Assembly (NCBI RefSeq): GCF_000317515.1
Contig: NC_019738.1
Coordinates: 5,482,001-5,546,000, forward strand
DNA: 64,000 nt
From: Allocoleopsis franciscana PCC 7113
GTDB lineage: Bacteria; Cyanobacteriota; Cyanobacteriia; Cyanobacteriales; Coleofasciculaceae
Reading direction: 5' to 3'
Below, one piece after another: positions 24,868 to 34,740 of this stretch (position 1 is its first letter; each line of letters starts with the position of its first letter). Below the pieces are notes generated by a model. The model was not told the DNA's origin. It did no database searches and saw only the letters and a program-made list of their open reading frames with translations. The translations under genes were made by a program, and so were the position numbers.

Positions 24868-26973
24868 TTAAGCCGCCTTCACTAAGCCGCTGTGTTTGAG
24901 TAGAGGCTCAGTACTGGGTTCACGTCCCCGGAATGATTGAAAGACTTCCATCGGATGTAAACTCCCGCCGAGAGCCAACACGGTATCACGGTATCGCTTG
25001 CCAGTCGTGGCGATCGCCTCCTCATTATCTAACCCCGCCTCCTCAAACGCCGCAAAGGCATCCGCACTCAGGACTTCAGCCCACTTATAGCTGTAATAAC
25101 CCGCCGCATAGCCCCCAGCAAAGATATGGCTAAACGCGCACAAAAAGGCATCTTCTGGTAGAGGGGGCAAAATGGTGGTTGTCTGAGCAATCCGCCTACG
25201 CACATCTCCCGGAGTTTCCTTGCCACCAGGCACATAGCGGTGATGCAGCTCTAAATCGACAAAACCAAAGTGCAGTTGTCGCAACATCACAGTACCACTT
25301 CTGTAATGCCGTGCCGCCAGTAATTTTTGATAATAATGCTCTGGCAGTGGCTCACCTGTTTCATAGTGCCTTGCCATTCCCATCAACGTAGGCCGGTCAT
25401 AACACCAATTTTCCATAAACTGGCTGGGCAGTTCCACCGCATCCCATTCCACATTATTAATACCGGCAGCCCCTGGATAATCGACCTGGGTAAGCATGTG
25501 TTGCAAACCATGACCAAACTCGTGGAACAGCGTCTCCACTTCATTAAAGGTCATCAAACTGGGCTTACCATCGACTGGGGGAGTCTGATTACAGATTAAA
25601 TAGGCGACAGGTAAACGTGTGGTAGATACGCTATTATCCGCGATTTTGGCGCGACCAATGCACTCATCCATCCACGCACCGCCCCGTTTTTCCTCAGGAC
25701 GGCTGTAGGGATCTAAGTAAAAGTAAGCAATAGGAGTGTTTGTCTCGTCCGCAATTTGAAAATAACGTACATGTTTATGCCACACAGGAGCCTGCCCATC
25801 CGCTGCCGTGACAGTAACCCCAAACAACCGCTTGACGAGGGCAAATAACCCATCGAGGACTTGGGGCAAAGGGAAGTAAGGGCGTAATTCTTCGGCACTA
25901 AAGGCAAACTTTTCTTCCCGTTGGCGTTCTGCCCAGAAGCTGAGATCCCAGTGCTTCAAGTCTTTGGCGTCTTGGGCACCCTTGGAGGAGGCAAACGCTT
26001 TCAACTCGTCTAAATCTTGAGCCGCCGCATCGTAACTGGCGCGACGCAATTCCTCTAACAGTTTCTCAACCGCTTCAACATGAGGAGCCATCTTACTGGC
26101 AAGGCTCAATTCGGCATAGCTCTTAAAACCTACTAACTGTGCTTTTTCCTGACGCAGTTCTAAAATCCGATCAATGAGTGGGTTATTATCCAACTCACCC
26201 TGCGAAGCACGGCTGATAAAGGCTTTATAGAGTTTTTCCCGTAAGTCGCGACGGGTGCTGTGTTCCATGAAGGGAACATAACTGGGGTAATCCAGGGTAA
26301 TCCGCCAAGGGCCATTTTCCGTTGTCGCCCCCTCCTCTCCGGCTGCACGCGCCGTTTGAGCCGCCAAACTTAATAAGCTAGGCGGTAACCCGTCCACTTC
26401 ATCTTTTTGGGTGAGAGTCAAGCTAAAGGCTTTTGTGGCATCCAGTACATGGTTCGAGAATTTGGTGGAAAGTTCTGCGAGTTCAAGTTGAATCTCATTA
26501 AAGCGAGCTCGCTTGTCTCCTTCCAAACCCACACCGGAGAGTTCTGCCTGTCGGATTGCCGCTTCCACAATCCGCTGTTGAGCTGGCTCTAGGCTACTCC
26601 AAGCCTCGCCTTCACGCAAAGCTTTGTACGCTTTGTAGAGAGATTGGCTTTGGTTCAACTTATTGACAAACTGTACAACATGAGGCTGCACAGCTTCATA
26701 AGCCTCCCGTAGTTTGGGGCTATTCTTGACACCCATCAAATGACCGACAATACCCCAACTCCAAGTCAGGCGTTCTGTCAAACGGTCTAGGGGTTCAACC
26801 AATCCGCTCCAAGTCGGTGTGACTCGCTGCTCTAAGCTGGCTAGTTCCTCCTCTAATTCTGCCAACAGTTGCGTCATTGCAGGCACAACATGCTCTGGCT
26901 CAATTGCATCAAACGGAGGTAGCCCTTTGCCAATTAACAAAGGGTTATTCGTAACAGTTGCATTCGCAATCAT
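24868..26973 (-). CDS. prlC: M3-family oligopeptidase A
   Basis: 701-residue cytosolic zinc metallopeptidase that degrades short peptides, including cleaved signal peptides. The zinc motif is in ETLFHEFGHGLQHML (HEFGH plus a downstream Glu in the NNVEWDAVELPSQFMENW block). YAAGYYSYKWAEVLSADAF near the C terminus is typical of the family. Full length for PrlC/OpdA. It converges with the small plus-strand gene at 24689. Confidence 0.93.
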   Translation of the reverse strand: MIANATVTNNPLLIGKGLPPFDAIEPEHVVPAMTQLLAELEEELASLEQRVTPTWSGLVEPLDRLTERLTWSWGIVGHLMGVKNSPKLREAYEAVQPHVVQFVNKLNQSQSLYKAYKALREGEAWSSLEPAQQRIVEAAIRQAELSGVGLEGDKRARFNEIQLELAELSTKFSNHVLDATKAFSLTLTQKDEVDGLPPSLLSLAAQTARAAGEEGATTENGPWRITLDYPSYVPFMEHSTRRDLREKLYKAFISRASQGELDNNPLIDRILELRQEKAQLVGFKSYAELSLASKMAPHVEAVEKLLEELRRASYDAAAQDLDELKAFASSKGAQDAKDLKHWDLSFWAERQREEKFAFSAEELRPYFPLPQVLDGLFALVKRLFGVTVTAADGQAPVWHKHVRYFQIADETNTPIAYFYLDPYSRPEEKRGGAWMDECIGRAKIADNSVSTTRLPVAYLICNQTPPVDGKPSLMTFNEVETLFHEFGHGLQHMLTQVDYPGAAGINNVEWDAVELPSQFMENWCYDRPTLMGMARHYETGEPLPEHYYQKLLAARHYRSGTVMLRQLHFGFVDLELHHRYVPGGKETPGDVRRRIAQTTTILPPLPEDAFLCAFSHIFAGGYAAGYYSYKWAEVLSADAFAAFEEAGLDNEEAIATTGKRYRDTVLALGGSLHPMEVFQSFRGREPSTEPLLKHSGLVKAA

Positions 26974-27265
26974 AAGTAGTGGTTCGTTTCGGACTCTTGA
27001 AGTGAACTGCTTTAATTGTTGGGGCTATGTTTATACCTAGCAGTGATCCCTGTCTTGAGAAATGATGACAAATTGAGTGTGATTACCCTTAGAGCTATAG
27101 ACAAACGTATCTGTTGAGGTTTAGCCTAAACCCTTACACGGTTGTCTGAATGACTGCCGATACAAGTAAGCTTCTACTTAATTATCTGGAAAAATTATAA
27201 GCTGGCTGGGGGGGTAACCGTAATCGTTGAGGTGTACTAACCCCCATAAAATCGCGTGTGGCTGC
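26974..27265. other. Gene-free region
   Basis: About 290 bases between the M3 peptidase start and the end of the HHL1-like gene; it must hold the peptidase promoter. No supported gene, RNA or palindrome. Confidence 0.3.
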
Positions 27266-27697
27266 TTAACGACGCTGAAGTAGAGACGAAAAGCGCTCTT
27301 TGATATTGGTAACCGTTGTTTGAATAATGTTAGCCGTCGTCGGTTGAGGACGAACCGCCACCTGAATCGGCTCATCCTTGAATTCCTTGAGTCGATGACC
27401 ATATTCCAAGTTGTTTTGGTGCTTACGCAGTTTGGGGAATAGGCGGAAAACGCCCTTGAGCAACTCTTGTTCTTGCTCAAACACCGCTTGGTTGATTTGA
27501 CTACTCCGGTTCACCGCTATTGAACCCGCTGGCAACCACTGTTGCTGACCTTTAATTCGTACATAAATATTAAATTCTGGCACCCCGGACTTTTTCATCT
27601 CGTCGTATTTCCGGGCTGCCGCCACCCGTTTCGCCTTACTTTTCTGGGCTGCCTTTTGCTTTGGCTGAACTTTCCCGAATCCAGTTTGGGTTGTCAC
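27266..27697 (-). CDS. HHL1-like protein
   Basis: 143 residues. A Lys/Ala-rich N terminus (KQKAAQKSKAKRVAAARKYD), a compact core (EFNIYVRIKGQQQWLPAGSIAV, then NQAVFEQEQELLKGVFRLFP and KLRKHQNNLEYGHRLKEFKD), and a variable tail. The core matches the cyanobacterial homologs of plant HHL1, a thylakoid protein that supports photosystem II under high light. The cyanobacterial form lacks the plant membrane segment. Function here is by family only. Confidence 0.75.
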   Translation of the reverse strand: MTTQTGFGKVQPKQKAAQKSKAKRVAAARKYDEMKKSGVPEFNIYVRIKGQQQWLPAGSIAVNRSSQINQAVFEQEQELLKGVFRLFPKLRKHQNNLEYGHRLKEFKDEPIQVAVRPQPTTANIIQTTVTNIKERFSSLLQRR

Positions 27698-28059
27698 AAC
27701 GATTACTCCCTTACGTCCTTAACAAAAGTTTACACTATTTTCATATAACTTTTGCAGGATACTCCCAATTGTCGGTCAATCTCAGAATTTCAGGCGGGAT
27801 TGAGTGGTCTTGGGGACTTCAATCTTAGAATCAGGCTTCATCAATTAACCCCTGGAAAAATAAAGTTTTTAGCCCTAGGGCTAAACCCAGCCGCTTCATG
27901 TTCTCCTGTGCAATTGAACCCCTACAATTAAAAAAACAAGGTGGATTGCGGTAGCGGTATAACTCAAGTCAAAGCTGAACCGAAAAGGCAATCCCAGATT
28001 AATTAACGTTTTTTAACAAGTTAGCTGAGTGGCAACCAATATAGGGGACGGCTAAAGCA
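27698..28059. other. Gene-free divergent region with an 18-bp perfect palindrome
   Basis: TTTAGCCCTAGGGCTAAA at 27868-27885 is a perfect 18-base palindrome. It could be a dimeric regulator site shared by the divergent genes HHL1-like and the membrane protein at 28060, or an interspersed repeat. Nothing else is supported. Confidence 0.4.
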
Positions 28060-28485
28060 ATGCGTAAGCTTTCAGAAACTGTATATTCGAGTTTATTTTG
28101 GTTAATTTCTGGGCTACTGGTTTGGCTGGTAATTTTACCTGTAGCGTTAATGGGTTTACCGCTGGTCATTCTGGGAAAAGTAGCAGGACAGATTCTTTTT
28201 CAAGTCCCTCAGGCCAATTTAGTCAACGAAAAAAAAGGCTCACTGATTCATCCTGAAAGCCAACCACAAAATGCTGTTCAGCCAATTTTCACAACATTAC
28301 TGCTAAAAACTCTTATTGAAGTACCTGCTGTCTTAGCCGCCGTCGTGTCTTTACAGCCGAAACGATTCCTAAAAGGTGAGCCTGTACAAGCGCAGCCAGT
28401 TCAGATAAAGGCTGTAAATTTACCAGGAGAATCCTCAACAGGAATGAGCGAGGTATCGGCTGAAGGAAAAACAACGGAAACTTAG
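28060..28485 (+). CDS. Membrane protein of unknown function
   Basis: 141 residues. One long hydrophobic region, probably two spans (about residues 10-45, SLFWLISGLLVWLVILPVAL), a second weaker one (about 75-105, IFTTLLLKTLIEVPAVLAAV), and a polar Thr/Glu-rich tail. No family recognised. Divergent from the HHL1-like gene. No strong ribosome-binding site. Confidence 0.5.
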   Translation: MRKLSETVYSSLFWLISGLLVWLVILPVALMGLPLVILGKVAGQILFQVPQANLVNEKKGSLIHPESQPQNAVQPIFTTLLLKTLIEVPAVLAAVVSLQPKRFLKGEPVQAQPVQIKAVNLPGESSTGMSEVSAEGKTTET

Positions 28486-28613
28486 CGATCGCAAATTTCT
28501 GCCTCCTCCAGCGCCCCCATCCTAAACGTTTTTCCTGCTTTACAAATCCCCCCACTCAACGAATAAAATAGATAAAATATTAAGAGAGGAATTTTTAAAC
28601 CGAGGGAATCTCT

Positions 28614-28901
28614 ATGCTCAAAAGCGTGGTTCTAGCCTTGGTAAGTTTGGGGCTAGTCATACTAACGACATTAGCGCTAGCTCCAGCGGGCGCGGCTACG
28701 AGTAATTCAGAAACTTATATATGGAGTTTTGCCTCCTTAGATAGCAATCAACTGGTTTGTAAGCAGGTGGTGATGCATCCAGAACGTTCATTACAGCGCC
28801 GGTCTTCCCAAGAGCAAGTTGTACAGATGAACTCTATATCTAAAATTGTGAGCGATCGCTATTGCGCTAATTCCGCAAAGCCATACATAGCAGGCAGATG
28901 A
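28614..28901 (+). CDS. Small exported protein of unknown function
   Basis: 95 residues with an N-terminal signal-like segment (MLKSVVLALVSLGLVILTTL) followed by an APAGAATS cleavage-like site, then a mature part of about 65 residues with two cysteines (in LVCKQ and RYCAN) that could form a disulphide. No family recognised. A purine-rich GAGG box lies upstream. Confidence 0.55.
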   Translation: MLKSVVLALVSLGLVILTTLALAPAGAATSNSETYIWSFASLDSNQLVCKQVVMHPERSLQRRSSQEQVVQMNSISKIVSDRYCANSAKPYIAGR

Positions 28902-28914
28902 GTGAATCGGGAAG

Positions 28915-28966
28915 GGAATTGAAAAGGCAGAAGAAGGAAGGCAGAAGGCAGAAAAAGGAAGGCTCT
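28915..28966. repeat. Short purine-rich tandem repeat tract
   Basis: Imperfect repeats of ggcagaa / aaggaag units. Comparable heptamer-like tracts occur at 44040-44130 and 49965-50090, the STRR type known from filamentous cyanobacteria. Confidence 0.5.
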
Positions 28967-29129
28967 TATGTTCCGTTCACAAGGGTATTCAAACCCCTCC
29001 TGAACTTCGAGCCAGTGAAACACTGTTCACATAGGCGCTTGATACCCTTACTCCTTTGAGTCGTGGGCAAAGAACGAAAGAATTCCTTGTGCCTTTTGCC
29101 CTGTGCCCTTTGCTTTTTTTAGTCAATTC

Positions 29130-30467
29130 CTATCCCCTCAAATTCTGCAAAAAGTGCCCAACTAGATAAAGAGAACCGCACAACACAATTAAACGTTTCG
29201 ATGTCTCCGTGGGGTTAGAGGTTGCAGCTTCTAACCCTTTCTCTAAATCGGGATAGGTGCGGCAATCAGCCAGTTCTGGACAAATATTTCGAGCTAAAAC
29301 AGCTAGGGCATTGGGGTCGGCTGAGCTATGGTCAGGGACGGGGACGAGGTACAATCGGTCTGTCCCTCGCAGCAGAGCCTCGAAGATATCCGCGTGATCT
29401 TTAGTCGAGAGGATGCCCATCACCCAAGTGACTGGGGTGTTGAGAGTATCGACATACTGACGGAGGGCAATGGCTGCGGCTGGATTGTGTGCACCGTCGA
29501 TTAAGAGGCGATGATGGTGCCAGGTTGTCCACTGAAGGCGTCCCAGCCATTGGGTTTTAGCCATACCGTTTTGGATGGCTGCGTCAGTAATTTTCCAACC
29601 CTGGGAACGGAGGATTTGCACAGTTGCGATCGCAATTGCCGAATTACTCAGTTGAATGTCCCCCAGTAGGGGCAAGGGGTATTTAATCCCCTCATATTCT
29701 GCCCAATTTTTTGGAAACTCCCCTTCTCTCTCCCCCTTCCCTGATCGGGAACCGGAGCCTTGGTGAGGAGGTTGGGGGGTTAGGTTTTCCGAATTCGCCA
29801 ACAACATTACCGCTGGTTTTACCCAAACGGTAGGGCAATCCAACTCTTTTACCCGCGCTTCTACAACTGCCTTGGCTTCTGGAGGAAGTTGTCCAATTAC
29901 CGCCGGACATCCCGATTTGAGAATACCCGCTTTCTCTCTGGCGATGTCTGCTAAAGTAGGGCCAAGATTTTGCCAATGTTCCCGACTCAGAGAGGTGATG
30001 ATACTCACTAATGGAGAGTCGCAGACATTCGTGGCATCCAACCTTCCTCCCAATCCCACTTCGATGACAGCAATATCAACCCGTTGCTGGGCAAAATACA
30101 ACCAAGCGGCAGCCGTAATCACCTCAAACTGAGTGGGCGAATCTTGAATATCTTGAGGAATTGCCGCTTTCACTTGCAACAATAATTCTGCCAACGCGGG
30201 AATGGAAATAGGCTGTTCGTTCAAACAAATTCGCTCATTCCAATCGATTAAATGGGGCGATGTGTAGCGTCCGACGCGATAACCTGCCTCTGTGAGTACC
30301 GCAGAGAGATAGGCACAGACAGAACCTTTGCCATTGGTTCCCGTCACATGCAGGATGGGGACACGCTGGTGGGGGTTGCCTAAATCTGCCAAAAGTCGCT
30401 GAATTCGCTCTAAGCCCAGATGAACACCAAAGCGTTGCAAGGGATTGAGCAGAGAGTCGATGTCCAT
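29130..30467 (-). CDS. folC: Dihydrofolate synthase / folylpolyglutamate synthase
   Basis: Adds glutamate to dihydropteroate and tetrahydrofolates. 445 residues from the ATG at 30467. P-loop HVTGTNGKGSVCAYLSAVL, then YTSPHL, EVGLGGRLDATN, SLSREHWQNLGPTLADIAREKAGI and LIDGAHNPAA. An extra stretch of about 29 residues (about 225-253, LTPQPPHQGSGSRSGKGERE) separates the two conserved parts and looks like a translated interspersed repeat. The frame is preserved, so the enzyme is probably active. Confidence 0.93.
   Translation of the reverse strand: MDIDSLLNPLQRFGVHLGLERIQRLLADLGNPHQRVPILHVTGTNGKGSVCAYLSAVLTEAGYRVGRYTSPHLIDWNERICLNEQPISIPALAELLLQVKAAIPQDIQDSPTQFEVITAAAWLYFAQQRVDIAVIEVGLGGRLDATNVCDSPLVSIITSLSREHWQNLGPTLADIAREKAGILKSGCPAVIGQLPPEAKAVVEARVKELDCPTVWVKPAVMLLANSENLTPQPPHQGSGSRSGKGEREGEFPKNWAEYEGIKYPLPLLGDIQLSNSAIAIATVQILRSQGWKITDAAIQNGMAKTQWLGRLQWTTWHHHRLLIDGAHNPAAAIALRQYVDTLNTPVTWVMGILSTKDHADIFEALLRGTDRLYLVPVPDHSSADPNALAVLARNICPELADCRTYPDLEKGLEAATSNPTETSKRLIVLCGSLYLVGHFLQNLRG
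29709..29795 (-). repeat. In-frame interspersed repeat inside folC
   Basis: Pro/Gly/Ser/Arg-rich insert of about 29 codons. The DNA (cttccctgatcgggaa and the flanking ctcccccttccc / ggttggggggtta) is of the same palindromic class as the non-coding repeats near 34040, 39785 and 48260-48420. Confidence 0.55.
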
Positions 30468-30676
30468 AGTGGTTAGTGGGAAAGTCGCTTTGGGCACACT
30501 AGGCACATAGTACGACTAGCGACGATTCTCAGTAAAGCCTCAACGGGCTACTTGGAATGAATCCAAGGATGTAACAGGAGCGATCGCTTTTGCTTTCTGC
30601 GCGACTTAAACTAACTAAGCTAGAAAATAGCTAGTGCAGACATCTAACTGACTGGCAGACATCTAACTGACTGGCT

Positions 30677-32155
30677 ATGAGTACCCTAGTTATTATTAAT
30701 ACAGCATTCCCTCTCCCTGCCCCCGACATCGAAGCCCTGATCGAAGGGCGAATGATCGTTGTCTTACCTCGGATATTCATCAATCCAGGGCGGCAATTTG
30801 CTCTCTACCCCACGGATACCTCGATTAACGTACTACCCACGGAGCAGTATTATCGATCAAATTTTTTACCGACCGTTCAAAGATCTCTAGCTGAACTCGA
30901 TGCTGAGACGGTTTTGATTAAAGCTTGGGCAAGGTGCGAATTTTGTCAAGTGATTGATGACACTGAAACTCTGGATCTCTTGTCCCAGCTATCTGTATGG
31001 ACGAAGCAAGCCCTACTGCAAACTCGTGCCCAACGGGGGAATCTGTTTCTCGCCTTCTTGAGAGTTCACCGACTCCCTCAGCCCGTAGAAATCCCTGTTC
31101 AGCCCAATCCTCGCTTCTTCTCGCTGCCGCAATCCTTCACGGTGACTGACGCGACGCCCGTTTTAGGTGATATTTTCTTTGAACAGCGCTGTCGCCAACT
31201 GATCGAACCCAAATCCTCATTACATCCTGAACTGGAGGTGTTACAGGGGGCAATTGCGCCCCTATCCGATCATAATCTTGCCGCTAAAGAACTCGATTAC
31301 GAGACGAGAACCTTTCTCGGTTGGAGTGGTTACAAGTCCACTGGCTCTATTCCCTCCACATTAGTCTGGATTCAAACCATCGCCAAAGTTGGTCATTCCA
31401 GCGATCATGTTCAGTTTGAAACCTTAGTGCGTAAAAGCTTAATTGAACTGGGCTTTACGAACTCCAATCCGAATCCTAAAACAAGTCTTAATGCGGAGGC
31501 AATTGGCGAAGTAGAGGGTTTAGATTTTTATTGTGATGCTCCCTATCCAGTGGTGGGAGAGTGTCAAGCCAGTCAACCGGAAAACGTGCCGAATCGTGTC
31601 TCTGACCAACTGCTGAATCTTGGTTATACACAGCTCGGCAAATCACAGTTTGACGATTCAGTCAAGATAATTTTTGCGGCTGACCCTTTAACCCCAGCCG
31701 ATCAAAAAGCTGCCGTTGAGAACAACATGAATGTTATTCGTCCTGAAACTTGGCAAAGGTTAGTTGAATTGAAAGCACAGCACCAAGGTTCGATCAACTT
31801 GCTAGAACTCAAACCCTGTTTACAGCAAGCGCCCTTTGGTGAGCAGGCCGATGCTAAAGTGAACCACTATATTGACAAGGTACAACAAGACATCAAAGTG
31901 CGATCGCGTCTGGTGGAACTGGTCAAAAATTATCTCCACAATGCAGGGCTGAGAGATACTACCATTGAGGCGATCCATGGACTGTATACGGCTTCACTGC
32001 CGCCTCACCTCTTGACTCCTGAGGAGATGCACGACATTCTGATTGAGCTTTCCTCACCGTTAACCGGTTACTTAGGACGAATTAAAGGCAAAGACTGGAA
32101 GAGCGATCGCTTTTACTTCCTGCGTGAATTAAAGCTTGAGCGAGAATTGGCTTAA
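30677..32155 (+). CDS. DUF1802 protein with a C-terminal PD-(D/E)XK-like nuclease domain
   Basis: 492 residues. N-terminal DUF1802-type region ([32 protein letters not shown], about 10-135). C-terminal part (about 245-350) has [14 protein letters not shown] with Glu248, then [19 protein letters not shown] with Asp283, Glu295 and Gln297 in the order D-X11-E-X-Q, which fits the PD-(D/E)XK nuclease fold. A C-terminal helical segment follows. The nuclease idea is inference from motif spacing. It is 55 bases upstream of an ADP-ribosylglycohydrolase gene on the same strand. Confidence 0.7.
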   Translation: MSTLVIINTAFPLPAPDIEALIEGRMIVVLPRIFINPGRQFALYPTDTSINVLPTEQYYRSNFLPTVQRSLAELDAETVLIKAWARCEFCQVIDDTETLDLLSQLSVWTKQALLQTRAQRGNLFLAFLRVHRLPQPVEIPVQPNPRFFSLPQSFTVTDATPVLGDIFFEQRCRQLIEPKSSLHPELEVLQGAIAPLSDHNLAAKELDYETRTFLGWSGYKSTGSIPSTLVWIQTIAKVGHSSDHVQFETLVRKSLIELGFTNSNPNPKTSLNAEAIGEVEGLDFYCDAPYPVVGECQASQPENVPNRVSDQLLNLGYTQLGKSQFDDSVKIIFAADPLTPADQKAAVENNMNVIRPETWQRLVELKAQHQGSINLLELKPCLQQAPFGEQADAKVNHYIDKVQQDIKVRSRLVELVKNYLHNAGLRDTTIEAIHGLYTASLPPHLLTPEEMHDILIELSSPLTGYLGRIKGKDWKSDRFYFLRELKLERELA

Positions 32156-32210
32156 TATCAGGCGATATTTTCCCAATTTTACCCATTATCATCATCAGGA
32201 AGCCAGTTTT

Positions 32211-33140
32211 ATGCAACCAATCGAGCGTTATCAGGGGTGCCTTCTCGGCTTAGCTATTGGTGATGCGGTGGGAACAACTCTGGAGTTCAAGCAACCCGGA
32301 ACCTTTACACCTATTAATGATATGGTCGGGGGTGGCCCTTTTGGACTGCAACCCGGACAGTGGACGGACGATACCTCAATGGCATTGTGCTTAGCCCAAA
32401 GCCTGATTGAGCACAATGAGTTTAACCCAATCGATCAGCTACAAAGATATTTGCGATGGTATGAACAAGGGCATCTGAGCAGTACTGGACGCTGCTTTGA
32501 TATCGGTAACACGGTAGGAAGGGCGCTGATGCAGTTTAAGAGGACTGGAGAACCTTACTGCGGTTCCACAGACCCCCGCCGTGCCGGGAATGGGTCTATC
32601 ATGCGTTTAGCTCCCGTGCCTCTATTTTTTGCTCAAAACCCTGAAGAAGCGATCGCCAAGTCAGCCGCAAGCTCCCGCACCACTCACGGCGCAGCTACGG
32701 CTGTCGATGCCTGTCGCTACTTGGCGGCGTTACTGGTGGGTGCGGTAAACGGAGTCAGTCGAGAAGAATTACTTTCGAGCCACTACAGTCCTATTCCCGA
32801 TTATTGGCAGGAAAATCCTTTAGTGGACGAAATCGACGAAATCGCGGCGGGCTCGTTCAAACATCGTCAACCTCCGGAGATTAAAGGAAGCGGCTATGTG
32901 GTCAAATCCTTAGAAGCCGCTTTGTGGGCGTTTTATCATAGCCAATCCTTTGAAGAAGGATGTCTCTTAGCCGTTAACTTGGGCGATGATGCCGATACCA
33001 CGGGTGCCGTTTATGGACAGCTAGCCGGAGCTTTCTATGGGGTGCAGGGGATACCCCCATCCTGGCGAGAACAGCTAGCCTACCGCGATTTGATTGAATC
33101 CTTCGCCAACCAGCTCTTTTCCTTAGCCAATGCTCAGTGA
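32211..33140 (+). CDS. ADP-ribosylglycohydrolase-family protein
   Basis: 309 residues from the ATG at 32211 (AGGAAG 9 bases upstream). Metal-binding motifs of the ARH/DraG fold: [39 protein letters not shown] and, near the end, [22 protein letters not shown]. These enzymes remove ADP-ribose from proteins or other acceptors. Probably cotranscribed with the preceding DUF1802/nuclease-like gene. There is no dinitrogenase reductase ADP-ribosyltransferase or nif gene in the window. Confidence 0.88.
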   Translation: MQPIERYQGCLLGLAIGDAVGTTLEFKQPGTFTPINDMVGGGPFGLQPGQWTDDTSMALCLAQSLIEHNEFNPIDQLQRYLRWYEQGHLSSTGRCFDIGNTVGRALMQFKRTGEPYCGSTDPRRAGNGSIMRLAPVPLFFAQNPEEAIAKSAASSRTTHGAATAVDACRYLAALLVGAVNGVSREELLSSHYSPIPDYWQENPLVDEIDEIAAGSFKHRQPPEIKGSGYVVKSLEAALWAFYHSQSFEEGCLLAVNLGDDADTTGAVYGQLAGAFYGVQGIPPSWREQLAYRDLIESFANQLFSLANAQ

Positions 33141-33613
33141 GATACTAGTCAGAACCCTTAAGCGGCGTTTTGTTTAAAAATTTAACAATTATTAAAGCCT
33201 TCCAGATCTTGGATTTTTAGCACATTCCTTTATAGTGGAATAAAGAAATCAATATTCCGGATAAAACAAACCTATAAAACACTACCCAAGGAAAAAACCG
33301 GATACAGTCTCAAGCAGAACAGCAGTCCCATACCTCTAGGATCTGAATAAAACCGCTCCGGAGTACTTGATCAATCAATTACTTTGATAGCTTTTGTTGT
33401 CCCGAAAAGAGGAGAGGGATAGCAAGAAGAATTAGCTATTTACAGCTACCCGCCACTGACGTAAATCCCTGTGATCGCGTTTGTGCAGCAGCACTTTAGC
33501 GATCGCAACGTTAGGAGCGTTGGCGTAGTTTAGTCCAGTCGGGCGGAGAGTTCTAGTAGCTTTTTAGTCCAACCATTCACTTTTTTTAAGCAATAGTTTG
33601 GGGTTAGTTAAAA
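33141..33613. other. Gene-free region at the left edge of an accessory locus
   Basis: About 470 bases with no supported gene. HIP1-like sequences occur around 33498-33507. It marks the boundary between the ADP-ribosylglycohydrolase operon and the unfamiliar locus that follows. Confidence 0.3.
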
Positions 33614-33931
33614 ATGGCAAAAATTCAAGTCTCTCAACCAATTAACACCAATGATGAGCAATCCCTATATACTGAGAATTTGATGCTTTATACTGAACTA
33701 TCCTCAACTGAAACCGAGAACCTGAACGAAGGTCATGTCCTGTCATTTCCTGAATCTGAGATTGAGAACAAATATACCTTGACAGAAGAATCAGGAAAGC
33801 CAACGGCAAGCAACAGCGAGGAATCATTCTCTCCAGCATTACGCCAAACTCAACGGGCGGAAAATAATGTAGTGGTATCTCAGTACAGGGCACGCCAGGT
33901 AAGGCGGTGTGGTGGACTGAGTGATTTTTAG
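33614..33931 (+). CDS. Unknown acidic, probably disordered protein
   Basis: 105 residues, Ser/Thr/Glu/Asn-rich without hydrophobic core (SSTETENLNEGHVLSFPE), ending in a basic, Cys- and Gly-containing tail (QYRARQVRRCGGLSDF). The composition and charged C terminus could suit a precursor or a disordered adaptor, but no processing enzyme is adjacent. No ribosome-binding site stands out. Real-gene status uncertain. Confidence 0.4.
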   Translation: MAKIQVSQPINTNDEQSLYTENLMLYTELSSTETENLNEGHVLSFPESEIENKYTLTEESGKPTASNSEESFSPALRQTQRAENNVVVSQYRARQVRRCGGLSDF

Positions 33932-34167
33932 GAGCCAATAAATGGATGCGCTAAGCGTTGCGGTAGCCGTAAGCGATCGCGTCTTTCTGGACTATAAACA
34001 ACTGAGTTCTTGCAGCAAAGAAAGTTTGTAGAACGCCTCCCCCTACCCCCTCCCCATTAACGGAGAGGGGGTTAATTTTTGCTTACCTGGATTTTTTATA
34101 AGCGTTATACTCAACACTCTGTATCCTGATCTATTAAAAGCCCAATTTTGTCATTATTTATTGTAAA
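33932..34167. repeat. Intergenic region with a GC-rich palindromic repeat
   Basis: cgcctccccctacccc ... cggagagggggtta (34035-34073) can fold back on itself; same class as the repeats near 39785 and 48260. It lies between convergent genes and could act as a terminator. Confidence 0.5.
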
Positions 34168-34602
34168 TTAAGCATAGATTTGTATGATTAATCCATCAAT
34201 AAAGCCCATGATTAAGGCTGGTGAATTCAATGCACCTACACGCAGTACGGCTGTAACTTGGTAAATTTCTTCAGCAACTAACCCAACGGCTGTGGGCGTG
34301 GCAATCGTTAATGTAGGAGTATAGGTAAATGTCCTTGCAGATGTATCAATTGAGGTATCACCGAGCTCAATTTTGGAACCAAGACCACAAGGTTCCGCAT
34401 AAAAGCTGACCTTGATACATAGGCTCAAAGGCATTAAGGCGATCGCACCCGATCCCCCAAACTCAACCGTGACTCGGAGTGAAAATGATTCGTGCTGATG
34501 AAGAATGGTTTCTGGATGCTCTCCATTAGAAACTGTCGTAAACACAATCAGGTTAGAAAGATTGCAGTTTATAGGGGCAACCTGGACGTGAGAACCCTTC
34601 AT
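34168..34602 (-). CDS. Unknown beta-sandwich protein, paralog of 38936-39460
   Basis: 144 residues, mostly alternating hydrophobic/polar strands with no helices of note and no signal peptide. Pattern: HESFSLRVTVEFGG, then IKVSFYAEP, LGDTSIDTSARTFTYTPTL, EIYQVTAVLRVG and FIDGLIIQIYA. The same order of elements appears in the C-terminal part of the protein at 37592-38674 and in the protein at 38936-39460. I infer a shared immunoglobulin-like beta-sandwich domain of about 110 residues. Function unknown. Confidence 0.6.
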   Translation of the reverse strand: MKGSHVQVAPINCNLSNLIVFTTVSNGEHPETILHQHESFSLRVTVEFGGSGAIALMPLSLCIKVSFYAEPCGLGSKIELGDTSIDTSARTFTYTPTLTIATPTAVGLVAEEIYQVTAVLRVGALNSPALIMGFIDGLIIQIYA

Positions 34603-34740
34603 GAGTTGTTAGATGCAAAAACATTCTCTTGAATTGCCATCAATCAGATTTATGCCTTTATGTCCTACTGAGGGTTGATGAATACTATCATTCTTTTAAC
34701 GAAACTTAGATCATCCCTCAAATCTAGCCAGAGGTAAGCA

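Noticed and set aside
32211..33140. DraG of nitrogenase regulation
   Set aside because: No nif or draT gene in the window; the ARH fold alone does not justify this function.
33614..33931. RiPP precursor peptide
   Set aside because: The disordered protein with a Cys/Gly tail prompted the idea, but no modifying enzyme, leader peptidase or transporter lies nearby.
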